Assembly: GCA_028288305.1 (NCBI GenBank)
Contig: JAQBOA010000045.1
Coordinates: 1 to 64,000, forward strand
Length of the DNA: 64,000 nucleotides
From: Mucilaginibacter sp.
GTDB taxonomy: Bacteria; Bacteroidota; Bacteroidia; Sphingobacteriales; Sphingobacteriaceae
Direction of reading: 5' to 3'
The notes under the pieces were generated by a model. The model made no database searches, was not told the origin of the DNA, and saw nothing but the letters and a program-made list of their open reading frames with translations. Positions 1-7,895 of the stretch are shown here, in pieces. The position numbers and the translations under genes are program-made. Position 1 is the first letter of the stretch. The number at the start of each line of letters is the position of its first letter.

Positions 1-41
1 CACTTTGGTTATCAGAATTCTGACTTCCAACTTCTGACCTC

Positions 42-323
42 TTACTTCACACTCACTGTCAAACCTTCCTGTTGCAGAATTTTGCGATAAATTTCCACCT
101 CTGTAAATGAGCCCTCAAGTATGGCGCATTTACCTTCATTGTGTACTTTCCAGGCAATTTTTTCGGCTTGTGATTCGGAATAATCCAGGTATTTCATCAT
201 ACAATAAATCACATGGTCAAAACTGTTCACATCGTCATTCCATAAAATAAGACGGTGCATTTCCTTGAGACTTGCCATTATTTCTTCAAGGGTCAAGGTC
301 TCTTCCTGTACTTCTGTTGGCAT
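42..323 (-). CDS. clpS: ATP-dependent Clp protease adaptor ClpS
   Basis: ClpS binds the N-terminal domain of the ClpA/ClpC unfoldase in the cytoplasm and hands over N-degron substrates for degradation. The 93-residue product shows the family core: the N-degron pocket motif LILWNDDVNSFDHV (residues 25-38, with N29, D30 and D31) and the VHNEGKC segment (H61) that lines the same pocket. The length is normal for the family. I start it at the ATG at 323; a TTG at 335 in the same frame would add four residues with no support. No partner unfoldase gene is in the window. The identification is secure. Confidence 0.93.
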   Translation of the reverse strand: MPTEVQEETLTLEEIMASLKEMHRLILWNDDVNSFDHVIYCMMKYLDYSESQAEKIAWKVHNEGKCAILEGSFTEVEIYRKILQQEGLTVSVK

Positions 324-332
324 AAGTAACTG

Positions 333-340
333 CAAATTTA
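333..340 (-). promoter_or_regulatory. Putative -7 promoter box of clpS
   Basis: TAAATTTG matches the Bacteroidota -7 consensus TAnnTTTG and ends 9 nt before the clpS ATG, so the mRNA leader would be only a few nucleotides. I see no convincing -33 TTTG at the expected spacing, so support is limited. Confidence 0.3.
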
Positions 341-424
341 CTCAAAAACAATAATAAAATGGTTAAAATTATGTTCTATAGCCGCTAAACAATTTGTAAC
401 AAAACAGTATCATAATTTATTCCA

Positions 425-1294
425 ATGAAAGTACTTCCCCCCTATCTCACTTATAGCATTATAAGTCAATTGCTTGCAATTAGTATATGCAATGCGCAAA
501 CAAACAAATCAACTTTAAGCACCTTACAAGCACCGCCGCAAAGCATTGCAATTGACGGCGATATTAAGGAATGGGGTGATAGCTTACGCTATTACAATAC
601 TGAAAAAAAGATCAATTATTCAGTCGCCAACGACAAGGAAAACCTGTACATGGCCATTCGCATTACGGACCGTTTGGAGCAAAGAAAAATTTTTAAAGCT
701 GGTATTACCTTTGCTATTGATCCTAAAGGCAAAAAAAAGGAAACCTTTAGCATAACTTTTCCGCTAAATGTACAAGGAGGCGGCGTTGCTGCTTTAGTTT
801 CCCAAAAGGAACCAGAGGGCGAAGTTACAAAGCAAGACCGCGAAGAATTGATGCGAGAAAGGATAACCACGTTAAGGGGCATAAAAGTAGTTGGATTTAA
901 AGATATTGAAGGCGATATGATCACCACATCAAATACTTATGGAATCCAGACTGCTATAAACTATGATGAAAATGGCAATCTTATTTGTGAGGCTGCAATA
1001 CCATTAAAGTTTTTTCACGCTGATGAGCCTTCAAAAAACGAATGGGCCTTTAATTTTAAAGTTAACGGCTTAACCAGACCAACTGCTGGCCAAGGTACTG
1101 ATCAAGGTGGTGGTGGTGGACGCGGCGGAAGAGGTGGCGGCGGTGGGGGTTTTGGTGGTGGCGGCGGTGGTGGCCGCGGGGGTCATGGCGGAGGTGGCGG
1201 CGGCGGCAATCATAGTGATGCGTCTGGCGATGGAGCCCAAAGCGAGCTCTTTAAATCGGAAGATTTTTGGGAGAAATTTTATTTGGCGAAGTAA
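425..1294 (+). CDS. Secreted CBM9-like (DOMON-fold) protein with glycine-rich tail
   Basis: This is a predicted exported protein of 289 aa. Residues 1-25 look like a Sec signal peptide ending near ICNAQ. Residues ~40-215 resemble the carbohydrate-binding family 9-like / DOMON beta-sandwich, with the typical opening IDGDIKEWGDSL and the following ENLYMAIRITD strand. Members occur on the surface or in the periplasm of Bacteroidota, where they bind sugars or haem; no catalytic motif is visible. Residues ~226-262 are almost pure glycine with a few Arg, His and Phe. The tail is encoded by a very GC-rich GGT/GGC tract unlike the surrounding A+T-rich DNA, and is followed by an acidic end (KSEDFWEKFYLAK). 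Substrate and role are unknown. Confidence 0.6.
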   Translation: MKVLPPYLTYSIISQLLAISICNAQTNKSTLSTLQAPPQSIAIDGDIKEWGDSLRYYNTEKKINYSVANDKENLYMAIRITDRLEQRKIFKAGITFAIDPKGKKKETFSITFPLNVQGGGVAALVSQKEPEGEVTKQDREELMRERITTLRGIKVVGFKDIEGDMITTSNTYGIQTAINYDENGNLICEAAIPLKFFHADEPSKNEWAFNFKVNGLTRPTAGQGTDQGGGGGRGGRGGGGGGFGGGGGGGRGGHGGGGGGGNHSDASGDGAQSELFKSEDFWEKFYLAK

Positions 1295-1439
1295 ATTGGT
1301 GAGTAGAGCGTAGTGAATTGTGATTGAGTGTGTAAACAAACTATTCACAGTTCACAACTCGCTGCTCAATCTTATACCTGTTTAATGCGTTTGCCCTGCC
1401 CCTACACCCATGACATGTTTGTTGATTTGAACAAAAAAA

Positions 1440-1555
1440 GGGTGTCATGGTGAGGCCCTCGAACCATATGCGCAAAGGCACGTCGCTAATGCACTGGCGC
1501 TAATGTATATCGTTCAGGCCACCCCACGTGGTTCGAGTGCCTCACCATGACACCC
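1440..1555. repeat. REP-like element with 27-bp terminal inverted repeat
   Basis: The arms at 1440-1466 and 1529-1555 are inverted copies with one mismatch (core TCATGGTGAGG...CTCGAACCA). The pairing extends weakly outward through ACAAAA/TTTTGT to about 1430-1565. The 62-nt middle contains two copies of an (T/G)CGCTAATG motif. The arm resembles the TCATGGTGAG...TCGAACCA class of dispersed intergenic repeats known from Bacteroidota genomes. No ORF lies inside, so it would need a transposase supplied elsewhere. Confidence 0.7.
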
Positions 1556-1624
1556 CTCTTTTGTCATTCCTTTTTTTGGAATTTCCCTAATTTTACTACT
1601 CGTATTCTATGTTAAGATGCCAAA

Positions 1625-1657
1625 AGATTTGACAACTTTTGAAAAGTTGTCAAATCT
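1625..1657. repeat. Perfect 16-bp inverted repeat
   Basis: AGATTTGACAACTTTT, one G, then its exact reverse complement. It is far from any gene end and lacks a downstream T-run, so it is more likely a dispersed palindromic repeat than a terminator. Confidence 0.7.
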
Positions 1658-1683
1658 ACTCAGTGGCTATTTTTTTGCATTTC

Positions 1684-1722
1684 CCGTTCAAAAGCGCGTT
1701 CACTATGAACGCTTTTGAACGG
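1684..1722. repeat. Hairpin with 2-nt bulge
   Basis: CCGTTCAAAAG, a CG bulge and CGTTCA pair with TGAACG and CTTTTGAACGG across a CTA loop. This is a second independent palindrome 27 nt after the previous one. Related GTTCA/TGAAC fragments recur at about 2095-2120. Confidence 0.65.
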
Positions 1723-2257
1723 CTTTTGAAGAAAATGGACATTTCTTATTTTTCCGCTGGACGCATTTTAAAGATATAAAATACTTAATATCAGTATTTT
1801 AGTTCGTTTATATCACCATTTGTAAAAAACGTGAAAAACATGCAAAAAACTGCATTTTTCTGCTTTTTTTGACCAAATTTCATCAAAAGTGCCCGGATTT
1901 GATGATGATTTGGCGAGGTTTTCCTGTCGAACTGACCTCCGTATAAGTATTTAACTTGATGTACGGCTAAAAACTTTTGGATTGATTCACGGTTCCAGAC
2001 CTTGATTCGCCTGATTAATAAGCTTTTATGTGTTTCCAGCAATATTTAAAATGCAAATAACTGGCTATAAGTCATTTATGGATTTTTATGCGAGTGTTCA
2101 TGTGAAATGAACGTGAACGCTTTAAGAAATGTTTGGATTCAGGGTTAGATAGTTGGTTAAACCCCTTCCTTCCCTTCCCCGAGGAAGGAAACGCCGCCTT
2201 TTTTTGATTCTTCTGAACTTTCGGACTTTACTGACTTTCCGGACCTTCGAACTCCTT

Positions 2258-2794
2258 CTAGAACTTATTCTTCCACATCATACTTTCTACCGGGCGTGTA
2301 GACGGAGTATTGTATTTAGCGTTAGCTTTTGTATTATAAAAAGTTTCTATTTCTCCTTCAACCACAAAATATATTAATTGACCTATAGGCATGCCGGCAT
2401 AAACTTTAACAGGTTGTGCGCATGATATTTCCAGTGTCCAGGTGTTGCAAAAGCCTACGTCGCCTTTTCCTGCGGTGGCATGTATGTCAATGCCTAAACG
2501 TCCTGTACTTGATTTTCCTTCTAAAAAAGGAACATGGCAATGTGTTTCGGTATATTCCATCGTAACACCGAGGTATAGAGTATTAGGCTGTAATGTAAAT
2601 CCTTCCTTCGGTATTTCAAAAGCATCTATTTCATTATGCAATTTAGCGTCTAACACCCGGTTGCGGTAGGTAGCCAGGTGTTTTCCCAGGTGTACATCGT
2701 ATGAGTTTGTGCCCAGGCAGTCAAGTCTGAACGGCTCAATAATGATGCTCCCGTTATCAATTTCTTCTAAAATGCGCTTATCGGATAATATCAT
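2258..2794 (-). CDS. dcd: dCTP deaminase
   Basis: Dcd deaminates dCTP to dUTP, feeding dTMP synthesis; a dUTPase gene (dut) lies at 52.5-52.9 kb. The 178-aa product begins MILSDKRILEEI, as standard Dcd does. It has the trimeric dUTPase-like fold signatures LGTNSYDVHLG, FLEGKSSTGRLGI (catalytic Arg/Ser segment) and HATAGKGDVGF with the glutamate-rich stretch after it. A TTG 48 nt upstream would add residues not found in the family, so I place the start at the ATG at 2794. It appears to be a single-gene unit; the 3' side runs into repeat-rich DNA. Confidence 0.93.
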   Translation of the reverse strand: MILSDKRILEEIDNGSIIIEPFRLDCLGTNSYDVHLGKHLATYRNRVLDAKLHNEIDAFEIPKEGFTLQPNTLYLGVTMEYTETHCHVPFLEGKSSTGRLGIDIHATAGKGDVGFCNTWTLEISCAQPVKVYAGMPIGQLIYFVVEGEIETFYNTKANAKYNTPSTRPVESMMWKNKF

Positions 2795-3032
2795 AGTACG
2801 GTTTGAAGGAGCTAAATTAGGACTAATTGAAACGCGGGGCAACCATGTATTTTTAACAAAAGTTTTGAGGAAATGTGGAAAGATTGTTTGGGAGATTTAC
2901 GATTTCAGAATTACGAGTTACGATTAGCTTGGTTGGCTTTTTTTTGTCTGAATCGGGATTTACAGAATTTAAGGATTGGCAGGATAAAACCATTATGGTC
3001 AATAGGGAATATTTCACAACAACAAAAAATCC

Positions 3033-3078
3033 AGGTGTTCCAACGCTCCAAATGTTCCTGTCACAAATTGGAACACCT
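3033..3078 (-). terminator. Putative terminator of the Gfo/Idh oxidoreductase gene
   Basis: An 11-bp perfect inverted repeat (AGGTGTTCCAA / TTGGAACACCT) starts 11 nt after the oxidoreductase stop. On the minus strand it is followed by GGATTTTTTG, giving a six-T tract. The loop is long (24 nt), which lowers confidence. The DNA just beyond (2935-2990) belongs to a stutter-type intergenic repeat (GAATCGGGATTTACAGAATT). Confidence 0.5.
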
Positions 3079-3088
3079 TAACTTTCTG

Positions 3089-4279
3089 CTATTCTGCTAT
3101 GTTTTTTACTGCTACTTCGCCTGTAACCTTATGTTTAAGTATCAGCTTATGCTCACCATTAGGCAGTATTTCTTTTTTGATGAGGTAATGGTCTTTATCA
3201 TACGATACAAAGTTTGAACCATGACTTTCTGTTTCATTTCCCCTCCAGCCTTCTATCTGAACCGGCTCCCACCTGCCTGTTTTTGCTGAGGCATAAGCGG
3301 CGTCCAGTATGGCATTTACAATGTAGCCATCATAAAATGATTCTAATGGTTCGGTTTTATTTTCGATGGCGTTGAACATATCCGTAAACATATTGGTATA
3401 ACCCAACTCATGTATTTCATCCCCTACCGGGAACAGCCAGCCGCTGTTGCTTTCTGCCTTTTCGGCAACATAACCGCCTTTTCCAGTGCTGAACATTTCA
3501 AAACCAGTACGTAAAAAGTTATTGAGCCAAATGGTACCTTCTGTTCCCATTACTTCATCGCGCAGGTCCATCCCACCCCTAAAACACCAGCTCACTTCAA
3601 ACTGCCCCATAGCACCATTTGCATATTTTATCAACCCGATAGCGCTGTCTTCTGCGTTTATTGGGTGTACTTGGGTAGCGGTCCAGCACATCACTTCCAG
3701 TGGTCTTATCTCTTTACCAATATAATTGCGGGCAATTTCAACACAATGGCAACCCAAATCAACCATCGCCCCACCGCCGGATTGTTCGCTGTCCCAAAAC
3801 CAATCGCTATGCGGCCCAGGATGTGCCTCACGCGATTTTGCCCAAAGCACCTTTCCTATATTGCCATCCTTTATGCTTTTCATGGATTTCAAGAATTTAG
3901 GGGTATAGCATAGATCTTCCAGGTATCCGCCCATAATTCCTGCTTTTTCAACCATGTCAAGCATGCGTTTAGCCTCGGCGGCATTACGTCCCAGCGGCTT
4001 TGTGCACAAAACATGTTTACCTGCTTTTGCACAGGCAGCTACGGCAGCTTCATGCAAATTGTTTGGTAGTGAAATAACCACCACATCCACATCCGGACGG
4101 CTGACTACTACATCCATGTCATCCGAAAAAAAAGTAAGCTTATAATCCTCAGCAAATTTTTTAGCCTTATCTATATTTCTTGAATAAACACTAATAAGTG
4201 TATCCTTTGCGCGTTGTGCTTGTAAAGCGTCTGCATAAAAACGGGCAATAAAACCCGAACCTAACATGGCGATGTTCAT
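3089..4279 (-). CDS. Gfo/Idh/MocA family NAD(P)-dependent oxidoreductase
   Basis: A 396-aa cytoplasmic oxidoreductase. Residues 1-120 form the Rossmann domain, with the nucleotide-binding loop GSGFIA (7-12) and the family motif CTKPLGRN, whose Lys94 corresponds to the catalytic lysine of the EKP motif. Residues ~130-360 form the Gfo/Idh C-terminal beta-sheet domain, with GGGAMVDLGCHCVEIARNYIG as the His-containing substrate segment. Relatives oxidise or reduce sugars and inositols; the substrate cannot be read from sequence. It lies 99 nt downstream of a phytanoyl-CoA-dioxygenase-family gene on the same strand, and the pair could act in one catabolic route. No signal peptide is visible. Confidence 0.85.
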   Translation of the reverse strand: MNIAMLGSGFIARFYADALQAQRAKDTLISVYSRNIDKAKKFAEDYKLTFFSDDMDVVVSRPDVDVVVISLPNNLHEAAVAACAKAGKHVLCTKPLGRNAAEAKRMLDMVEKAGIMGGYLEDLCYTPKFLKSMKSIKDGNIGKVLWAKSREAHPGPHSDWFWDSEQSGGGAMVDLGCHCVEIARNYIGKEIRPLEVMCWTATQVHPINAEDSAIGLIKYANGAMGQFEVSWCFRGGMDLRDEVMGTEGTIWLNNFLRTGFEMFSTGKGGYVAEKAESNSGWLFPVGDEIHELGYTNMFTDMFNAIENKTEPLESFYDGYIVNAILDAAYASAKTGRWEPVQIEGWRGNETESHGSNFVSYDKDHYLIKKEILPNGEHKLILKHKVTGEVAVKNIAE

Positions 4280-4378
4280 AGTTGTAAATGTTTGTTAAAA
4301 GTTGTGTTAATTAATAGGGGTTAATAAAAAAATCATTAAAAATTTTCAAATCTTCAAATTAACACATTTTCTAATTAA

Positions 4379-5224
4379 TTAAACACTTTCCCACCCCGTT
4401 TCTTTCAATGCAGGATCATTTTCTTTTTTGAGGAAGTCGGCATTTGATAAGGATTCTGGCTCCCATTCCAATATTGCATTATCTGGCACAATATCAACCG
4501 GAACTTTCCATGAGGTTGATGTTTCATTATAAGCAAGGTTTGATTGCAGGTTATAACAGGAAATAACCGACCATCGCGGATAATCAGACAGGTTAGCCTC
4601 CGACCGGTGAAGCAGGTTACTATGGAAAATCAGCGCATCGCCTGGTTCCAGTTCAACATAAACCAGTTCCATAGTTTTTAAAGCGTTGTTTACCATTTGC
4701 ATATCAGCACCTACCTGTTCGCCGGCAAAACCATGGTTAACCCGTCCCAGTTTGTGCGAACCTTTTATCACCTGCAAACAACCGTTCTCTTTATTTGCTG
4801 CAGTAAGCGCCACCATTACACTGATCACTTCATCAGGGAACATAAACTGGTTTTTATACCAGTAACCATAATCCTGGTGCCATTCCCAAGCCCCGCCAAC
4901 CTTTGGTTCTTTTTGCATCAGCTTAGAGTGAAAGTGGCATACCGGGGCGTCGCCTCCAAGCAATTGTTTTACGGCGCTTATCATCTTTTCGCTCCGGGTA
5001 AGATACCCGAAGACATCATTCCCGGGGGTAAACCATAAGGAAAGCCGGGTTTTTTTTCCGCTTTGATCGTTCAAATCCAATGCATTGTTTTTCATAGCAT
5101 TATCATCCAAAGCAGTTTGGTATAATTTGTTAATTTCCTGTGGATTACAAAAACTTTTAATAATGATATAGCCCTGCTGGTTGTATAATTCAACCTGGGC
5201 AGGTGTAAATTTTTCGGTTAACAT
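4379..5224 (-). CDS. Phytanoyl-CoA dioxygenase (PhyH) family protein
   Basis: A 281-aa Fe(II)/2-oxoglutarate-dependent dioxygenase of the PhyH family. The double-stranded beta-helix metal ligands are visible: the WHQDYGYW segment gives H116 and D118, and LIFHSNLLHRSEAN gives the distal H206, with R217 downstream as the probable 2-oxoglutarate anchor. Family members hydroxylate CoA esters, ectoine or other small molecules, so the substrate is open. The ATG at 5224 gives a normal length. The gene is followed after ~100 A+T-rich bases by the Gfo/Idh oxidoreductase, likely in one transcript because no terminator-like structure separates them. Confidence 0.85.
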   Translation of the reverse strand: MLTEKFTPAQVELYNQQGYIIIKSFCNPQEINKLYQTALDDNAMKNNALDLNDQSGKKTRLSLWFTPGNDVFGYLTRSEKMISAVKQLLGGDAPVCHFHSKLMQKEPKVGGAWEWHQDYGYWYKNQFMFPDEVISVMVALTAANKENGCLQVIKGSHKLGRVNHGFAGEQVGADMQMVNNALKTMELVYVELEPGDALIFHSNLLHRSEANLSDYPRWSVISCYNLQSNLAYNETSTSWKVPVDIVPDNAILEWEPESLSNADFLKKENDPALKETGWESV

Positions 5225-5288
5225 CAGTATTTTATTTAAATCGGTTTTATAATTAACAAAATGCGATACAATTTAGGTTAATTTGATA

Positions 5289-5296
5289 TAAGTTTG
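5289..5296 (+). promoter_or_regulatory. Putative -7 box upstream of the PPTase-lipB operon
   Basis: TAAGTTTG fits TAnnTTTG and lies 26 nt before the ATG at 5322. A matching -33 element is not evident, so this is a weak call. Confidence 0.3.
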
Positions 5297-5321
5297 TCAT
5301 CCTTTTTGCAATTTTACTTTT

Positions 5322-5972
5322 ATGGCTATAGCATACAGAAAGCAGGTTGATGATGATACAGAATTTGCTATTTGGAGAATTGAAGAAGAAGCTGACGAGT
5401 TATACAGCCAGTTACAATTAAATGAGCACGAAAAAGCTTATTATGATAAGCTCAGTGTGGGCAAACGCAACCTGCACTGGTTAGGTACACGTGTTTTGTT
5501 ACGTAAAATGCTGCGTACAGACGAATACATTGATTGCAAAGTTGATGCACATGGCAAACCATATCTTGTAAATCTTCCTTACCATATATCATTAAGTCAC
5601 TCCTTTGATTATGCTGCGGTAATGATAAGCAAAGAACCCGTTGGTATTGATATTGAGCAGGTAAAAGAAAAGGTAGAGCGAATAGCTCACAAGTTTATGC
5701 GCGAAGAGGAAATGGCATTTATTAGCGACCAGCATAAAATACAACAGTTATATGTTTGCTGGTGTGCTAAGGAAGCTGTTTATAAATGCTATGGACAAAA
5801 AGAGGTATCGTTTGCTGATAATATTATATTAGAAAAATTTGATTTTGAAGGGCATGGTTGGGTAAAAGCTAAACTGCATAAAGAAGAAACAAATCTTCAT
5901 TACAATGTAGGATACCTTCAATATGAGGATTATATGATTGGGTATGTAAAAGGCTGGGGAAATGAAGAATAA
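5322..5972 (+). CDS. 4'-phosphopantetheinyl transferase superfamily protein
   Basis: This enzyme moves the phosphopantetheine arm of CoA onto a serine of an acyl or peptidyl carrier protein. The 216-aa Sfp-like product has the Mg-binding motif VGIDIE (D110, E112) and the WCAKEAVYK motif (147-155, with K150, E151 and K155) in the correct order and spacing. The two-lobed length fits Sfp/AcpT-type enzymes and not the shorter AcpS. The stop overlaps the start of lipB by 11 nt, so translation is coupled. Its partner carrier protein is not in the window. Confidence 0.88.
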   Translation: MAIAYRKQVDDDTEFAIWRIEEEADELYSQLQLNEHEKAYYDKLSVGKRNLHWLGTRVLLRKMLRTDEYIDCKVDAHGKPYLVNLPYHISLSHSFDYAAVMISKEPVGIDIEQVKEKVERIAHKFMREEEMAFISDQHKIQQLYVCWCAKEAVYKCYGQKEVSFADNIILEKFDFEGHGWVKAKLHKEETNLHYNVGYLQYEDYMIGYVKGWGNEE

Positions 5973-6687
5973 GCAGGTAATTTTCAATGATTGGGGTTTA
6001 ATCGACTATAAGGAAGCCTGGGATAAACAGGAAGCTTTATTTTCGGATACTGTTAACCTAAAAATCAAGCTGCGAAACCAACAGACAGACACTGAAGGAA
6101 ATGAAAATTATGAGTATAAACCAACTCCTAATTACCTGATTTTATGCGAGCACCCGCATGTATATACTTTAGGTAAAAGCGGGAAGCCTGAACACCTGCT
6201 TTTGGATGAAAAGGGATTAAAAGAAAAAAATGCAGTTTATTATCTGATTAACCGGGGCGGCGACATCACCTATCACGGGCCCGGCCAAATTGTATGCTAC
6301 CCTATTCTTGATCTCGACAATTTTTTTACTGACATACATCTTTACCTGCGTACCCTTGAGGAAGCGGTTATTTTAACCCTTGCCGATTATGGCTTAAGCG
6401 CAGGAAGATATCCGGGTTATACGGGCGTTTGGTTTGATGCAGACAATGAACGTGCCCGCAAAATATGCGCTCTTGGTGTACGCTGCAGCAGATGGGTAAC
6501 TATGCATGGGCTGGCCTTTAATATCAATACCAATCTCGATTATTTTAAATATATAGTTCCGTGTGGTATTGATGATAAGGATGTAACCTCTATGCGAAAG
6601 GAGCTTGGAAAAGAAATAAATATTAATGAAGTAAAAAAAATCTTAAAGCATCACATCTCCGTATTGTTTAATATGGAGCTTTTATGA
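5962..6687 (+). CDS. lipB: Lipoyl(octanoyl) transferase LipB
   Basis: LipB transfers octanoate from octanoyl-ACP to lipoyl domains of 2-oxoacid dehydrogenases and GcvH, the first step of lipoate synthesis. The 241-aa product carries RGGDITYHGPGQ (98-109), the catalytic lysine K167 in KICALGVR, and the catalytic Cys201 in VPCGIDD. The 34-residue gap between Lys and Cys equals that of E. coli LipB. The insert RNQQTDTEGNENYEYK near residues 38-53 is typical of Bacteroidota LipB. It overlaps the PPTase gene by 11 nt and the following lipase gene by 4 nt (ATGA). Confidence 0.93.
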   Translation: MKNKQVIFNDWGLIDYKEAWDKQEALFSDTVNLKIKLRNQQTDTEGNENYEYKPTPNYLILCEHPHVYTLGKSGKPEHLLLDEKGLKEKNAVYYLINRGGDITYHGPGQIVCYPILDLDNFFTDIHLYLRTLEEAVILTLADYGLSAGRYPGYTGVWFDADNERARKICALGVRCSRWVTMHGLAFNINTNLDYFKYIVPCGIDDKDVTSMRKELGKEININEVKKILKHHISVLFNMELL

Positions 6688-7433
6688 AAGCTTTTCAAAT
6701 TATTTTAATAGTACTCACTTCTTTGTCAGGATGCATAAAAAAGGCAGACACTACCGCTGTAACCGCTAACAACCATAAAACTGACAACAGTACAACTATG
6801 ACTTCGCCTGATTCACTCACTTACCTCGCTTTAGGCGATTCATATACTATCGGTCAGTCGGTTAACCGGGAACAATCATTCCCCCACCAGCTTACTGATG
6901 CCTTAAATTATAGTTTCATATCGGCCAAAAGCCCGTTTTATGTCCAGTATCCAACTATCATCGCAACAACAGGTTGGACAACTGATGATTTAATTAACGG
7001 AATAGCGAATGGAGGGATTACTAATAAAAAATTCAGTTTTGTTACTTTGCTCATTGGGGTAAATGATCAGTACGAGCAACTAAGCTTAAGCAATTACAAG
7101 GTTAAATTTGTACAGGTTTTAAAGATAGCTATAAATTTTGCAAACGGTGATACCAGTCGGGTTTTTGTTTTATCAATACCAGATTATGGGGTAACGCCAT
7201 TTGGAAGCGGCAGGACTAGCGTCATTGGCCCGGAAATAGACCAGTTTAATGCCGTAAACCGGGATGAAAGTAAAAAAGCGGGAGTAAATTATTTGAATAT
7301 TACTACCATTTCAAGGGAAGCAGCAACAAACCGAGGTTTAGTGGCTTCAGATGGTTTGCACCCTTCTGCTCAGATGTATAAATTATGGGTACAACAGCTG
7401 GAACCAGTGGTGGAGGTGCACTTAAAAAAATAA
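6684..7433 (+). CDS. SGNH/GDSL hydrolase, predicted lipoprotein
   Basis: A 249-aa predicted lipoprotein with lipobox LSGC (C17), followed by a ~25-residue Thr/Asn-rich linker and an SGNH hydrolase domain. Block I is ALGDSYTIGQ with nucleophile Ser53, block III is LLIGVNDQY, and block V is DGLHPS with D223 and H226. Such enzymes are esterases or lipases or deacetylate polysaccharides in the periplasm or at the outer membrane. Its ATGA overlap with lipB suggests co-transcription, but a functional link to lipoylation is not obvious. Confidence 0.85.
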   Translation: MKAFQIILIVLTSLSGCIKKADTTAVTANNHKTDNSTTMTSPDSLTYLALGDSYTIGQSVNREQSFPHQLTDALNYSFISAKSPFYVQYPTIIATTGWTTDDLINGIANGGITNKKFSFVTLLIGVNDQYEQLSLSNYKVKFVQVLKIAINFANGDTSRVFVLSIPDYGVTPFGSGRTSVIGPEIDQFNAVNRDESKKAGVNYLNITTISREAATNRGLVASDGLHPSAQMYKLWVQQLEPVVEVHLKK

Positions 7434-7447
7434 ATTTGCTTATTTAA

Positions 7448-7474
7448 GACAATTGTCGTAAATTTATTGACAAT
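7448..7474. promoter_or_regulatory. Candidate autoregulatory operator of the Xre/RES module
   Basis: A perfect 10-bp palindrome GACAATTGTC (7448-7457) is followed by a half-site GACAAT (7469-7474). Together ATTGTC-N11-GACAAT forms a second dyad just ahead of the antitoxin ATG at 7488. Xre-type antitoxins of this class usually bind such palindromes and repress their own operon, so this is a plausible operator. This is inference from position and symmetry. Confidence 0.4.
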
Positions 7475-7487
7475 TAGCATAGTCAAT

Positions 7488-7895
7488 ATGAGCAAACATA
7501 AAAAGTATGAAACTTTTGATGAAGACGAGATTAATTTAGCCAACAGGGCTAGGGATGGTTTATCATATAATTATTTTACTACACTTTCAGAGCGCATTCA
7601 ATTAAGCGTACAGGAATGGGCAGATTATCTTCATATTTCTGAACGTACAATTCAACGTTATAAAAAAGAAGGGAAAACATTCGATCCTATCTATTCTGAA
7701 AAAATAATCATCATTGAGTTACTTTATAAAAAAGGCATTGATGTTTTTGGGATCGAAGAGAACTTTTACACTTGGATGGATACCAAAAGTATTGCCCTGG
7801 GTGGTGTAAAACCGAAAGATTTGCTAGATACTTCTTTTGGCATTACCATGGTTTATGATGAGTTGGGGCGTATTGAGCATGGTATTTTTGCATGA
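7488..7895 (+). CDS. Antitoxin of the Xre/MbcA/ParS family (DUF2384)
   Basis: The 135-aa cytoplasmic antitoxin pairs with the RES toxin that follows. Residues ~25-75 form an Xre-like helix-turn-helix (LSVQEWADYLHISERTIQRYKKEG). The C-terminal half holds the ParS/MbcA toxin-binding domain, with the typical ending LGGVKPKDLLDTSFGITMVYDELGRIEHGIFA. I chose the ATG at 7488; an upstream TTG at 7467 lies inside the presumed operator. The stop overlaps the toxin start by 4 nt (ATGA), as in other RES-Xre operons. Confidence 0.88.
   Translation: MSKHKKYETFDEDEINLANRARDGLSYNYFTTLSERIQLSVQEWADYLHISERTIQRYKKEGKTFDPIYSEKIIIIELLYKKGIDVFGIEENFYTWMDTKSIALGGVKPKDLLDTSFGITMVYDELGRIEHGIFA

Larger units (their letters stand above)
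1295..2257. other. Gene-poor 963-bp intergenic region with several hairpins
   Basis: I see no convincing gene here. The stretch holds a REP-like inverted repeat (1440-1555), two near-perfect hairpins (1625-1657 and 1684-1722) and a smaller AAAATACT/AGTATTTT dyad near 1780-1803. It also has stutter-like repeats at both ends (about 1305-1375 and 2200-2255, e.g. GAACTTTCGGACTTTACTG) and a C/T-rich tract at 2160-2200. A 70-80-codon open frame on the minus strand (1791-2042) lacks an ATG and looks non-coding. Several repeat families have accumulated here. Confidence 0.6.

Noticed and set aside
1070..1348. Frames antisense or out of frame with the glycine-rich tail
   Set aside because: They are by-products of the GGT/GGC repeat tract, which is open in several frames.
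1440..1555. CRISPR-like or tRNA-like element (GGTTCGAGTGCC resembles a T-arm)
   Set aside because: There is only one inverted pair, with no direct repeat-spacer pattern and no cloverleaf around the TTCGA string.
1791..2042. Minus-strand open frame of ~83 codons in the repeat-rich gap
   Set aside because: It has no ATG start (TTG only), low-complexity Phe/Lys content from A/T tracts, and no recognisable family. It probably arises by chance.
2873..3217. Plus-strand frames between dcd and the oxidoreductase
   Set aside because: They run through a stutter repeat and into the antisense of the oxidoreductase gene; composition is non-coding.
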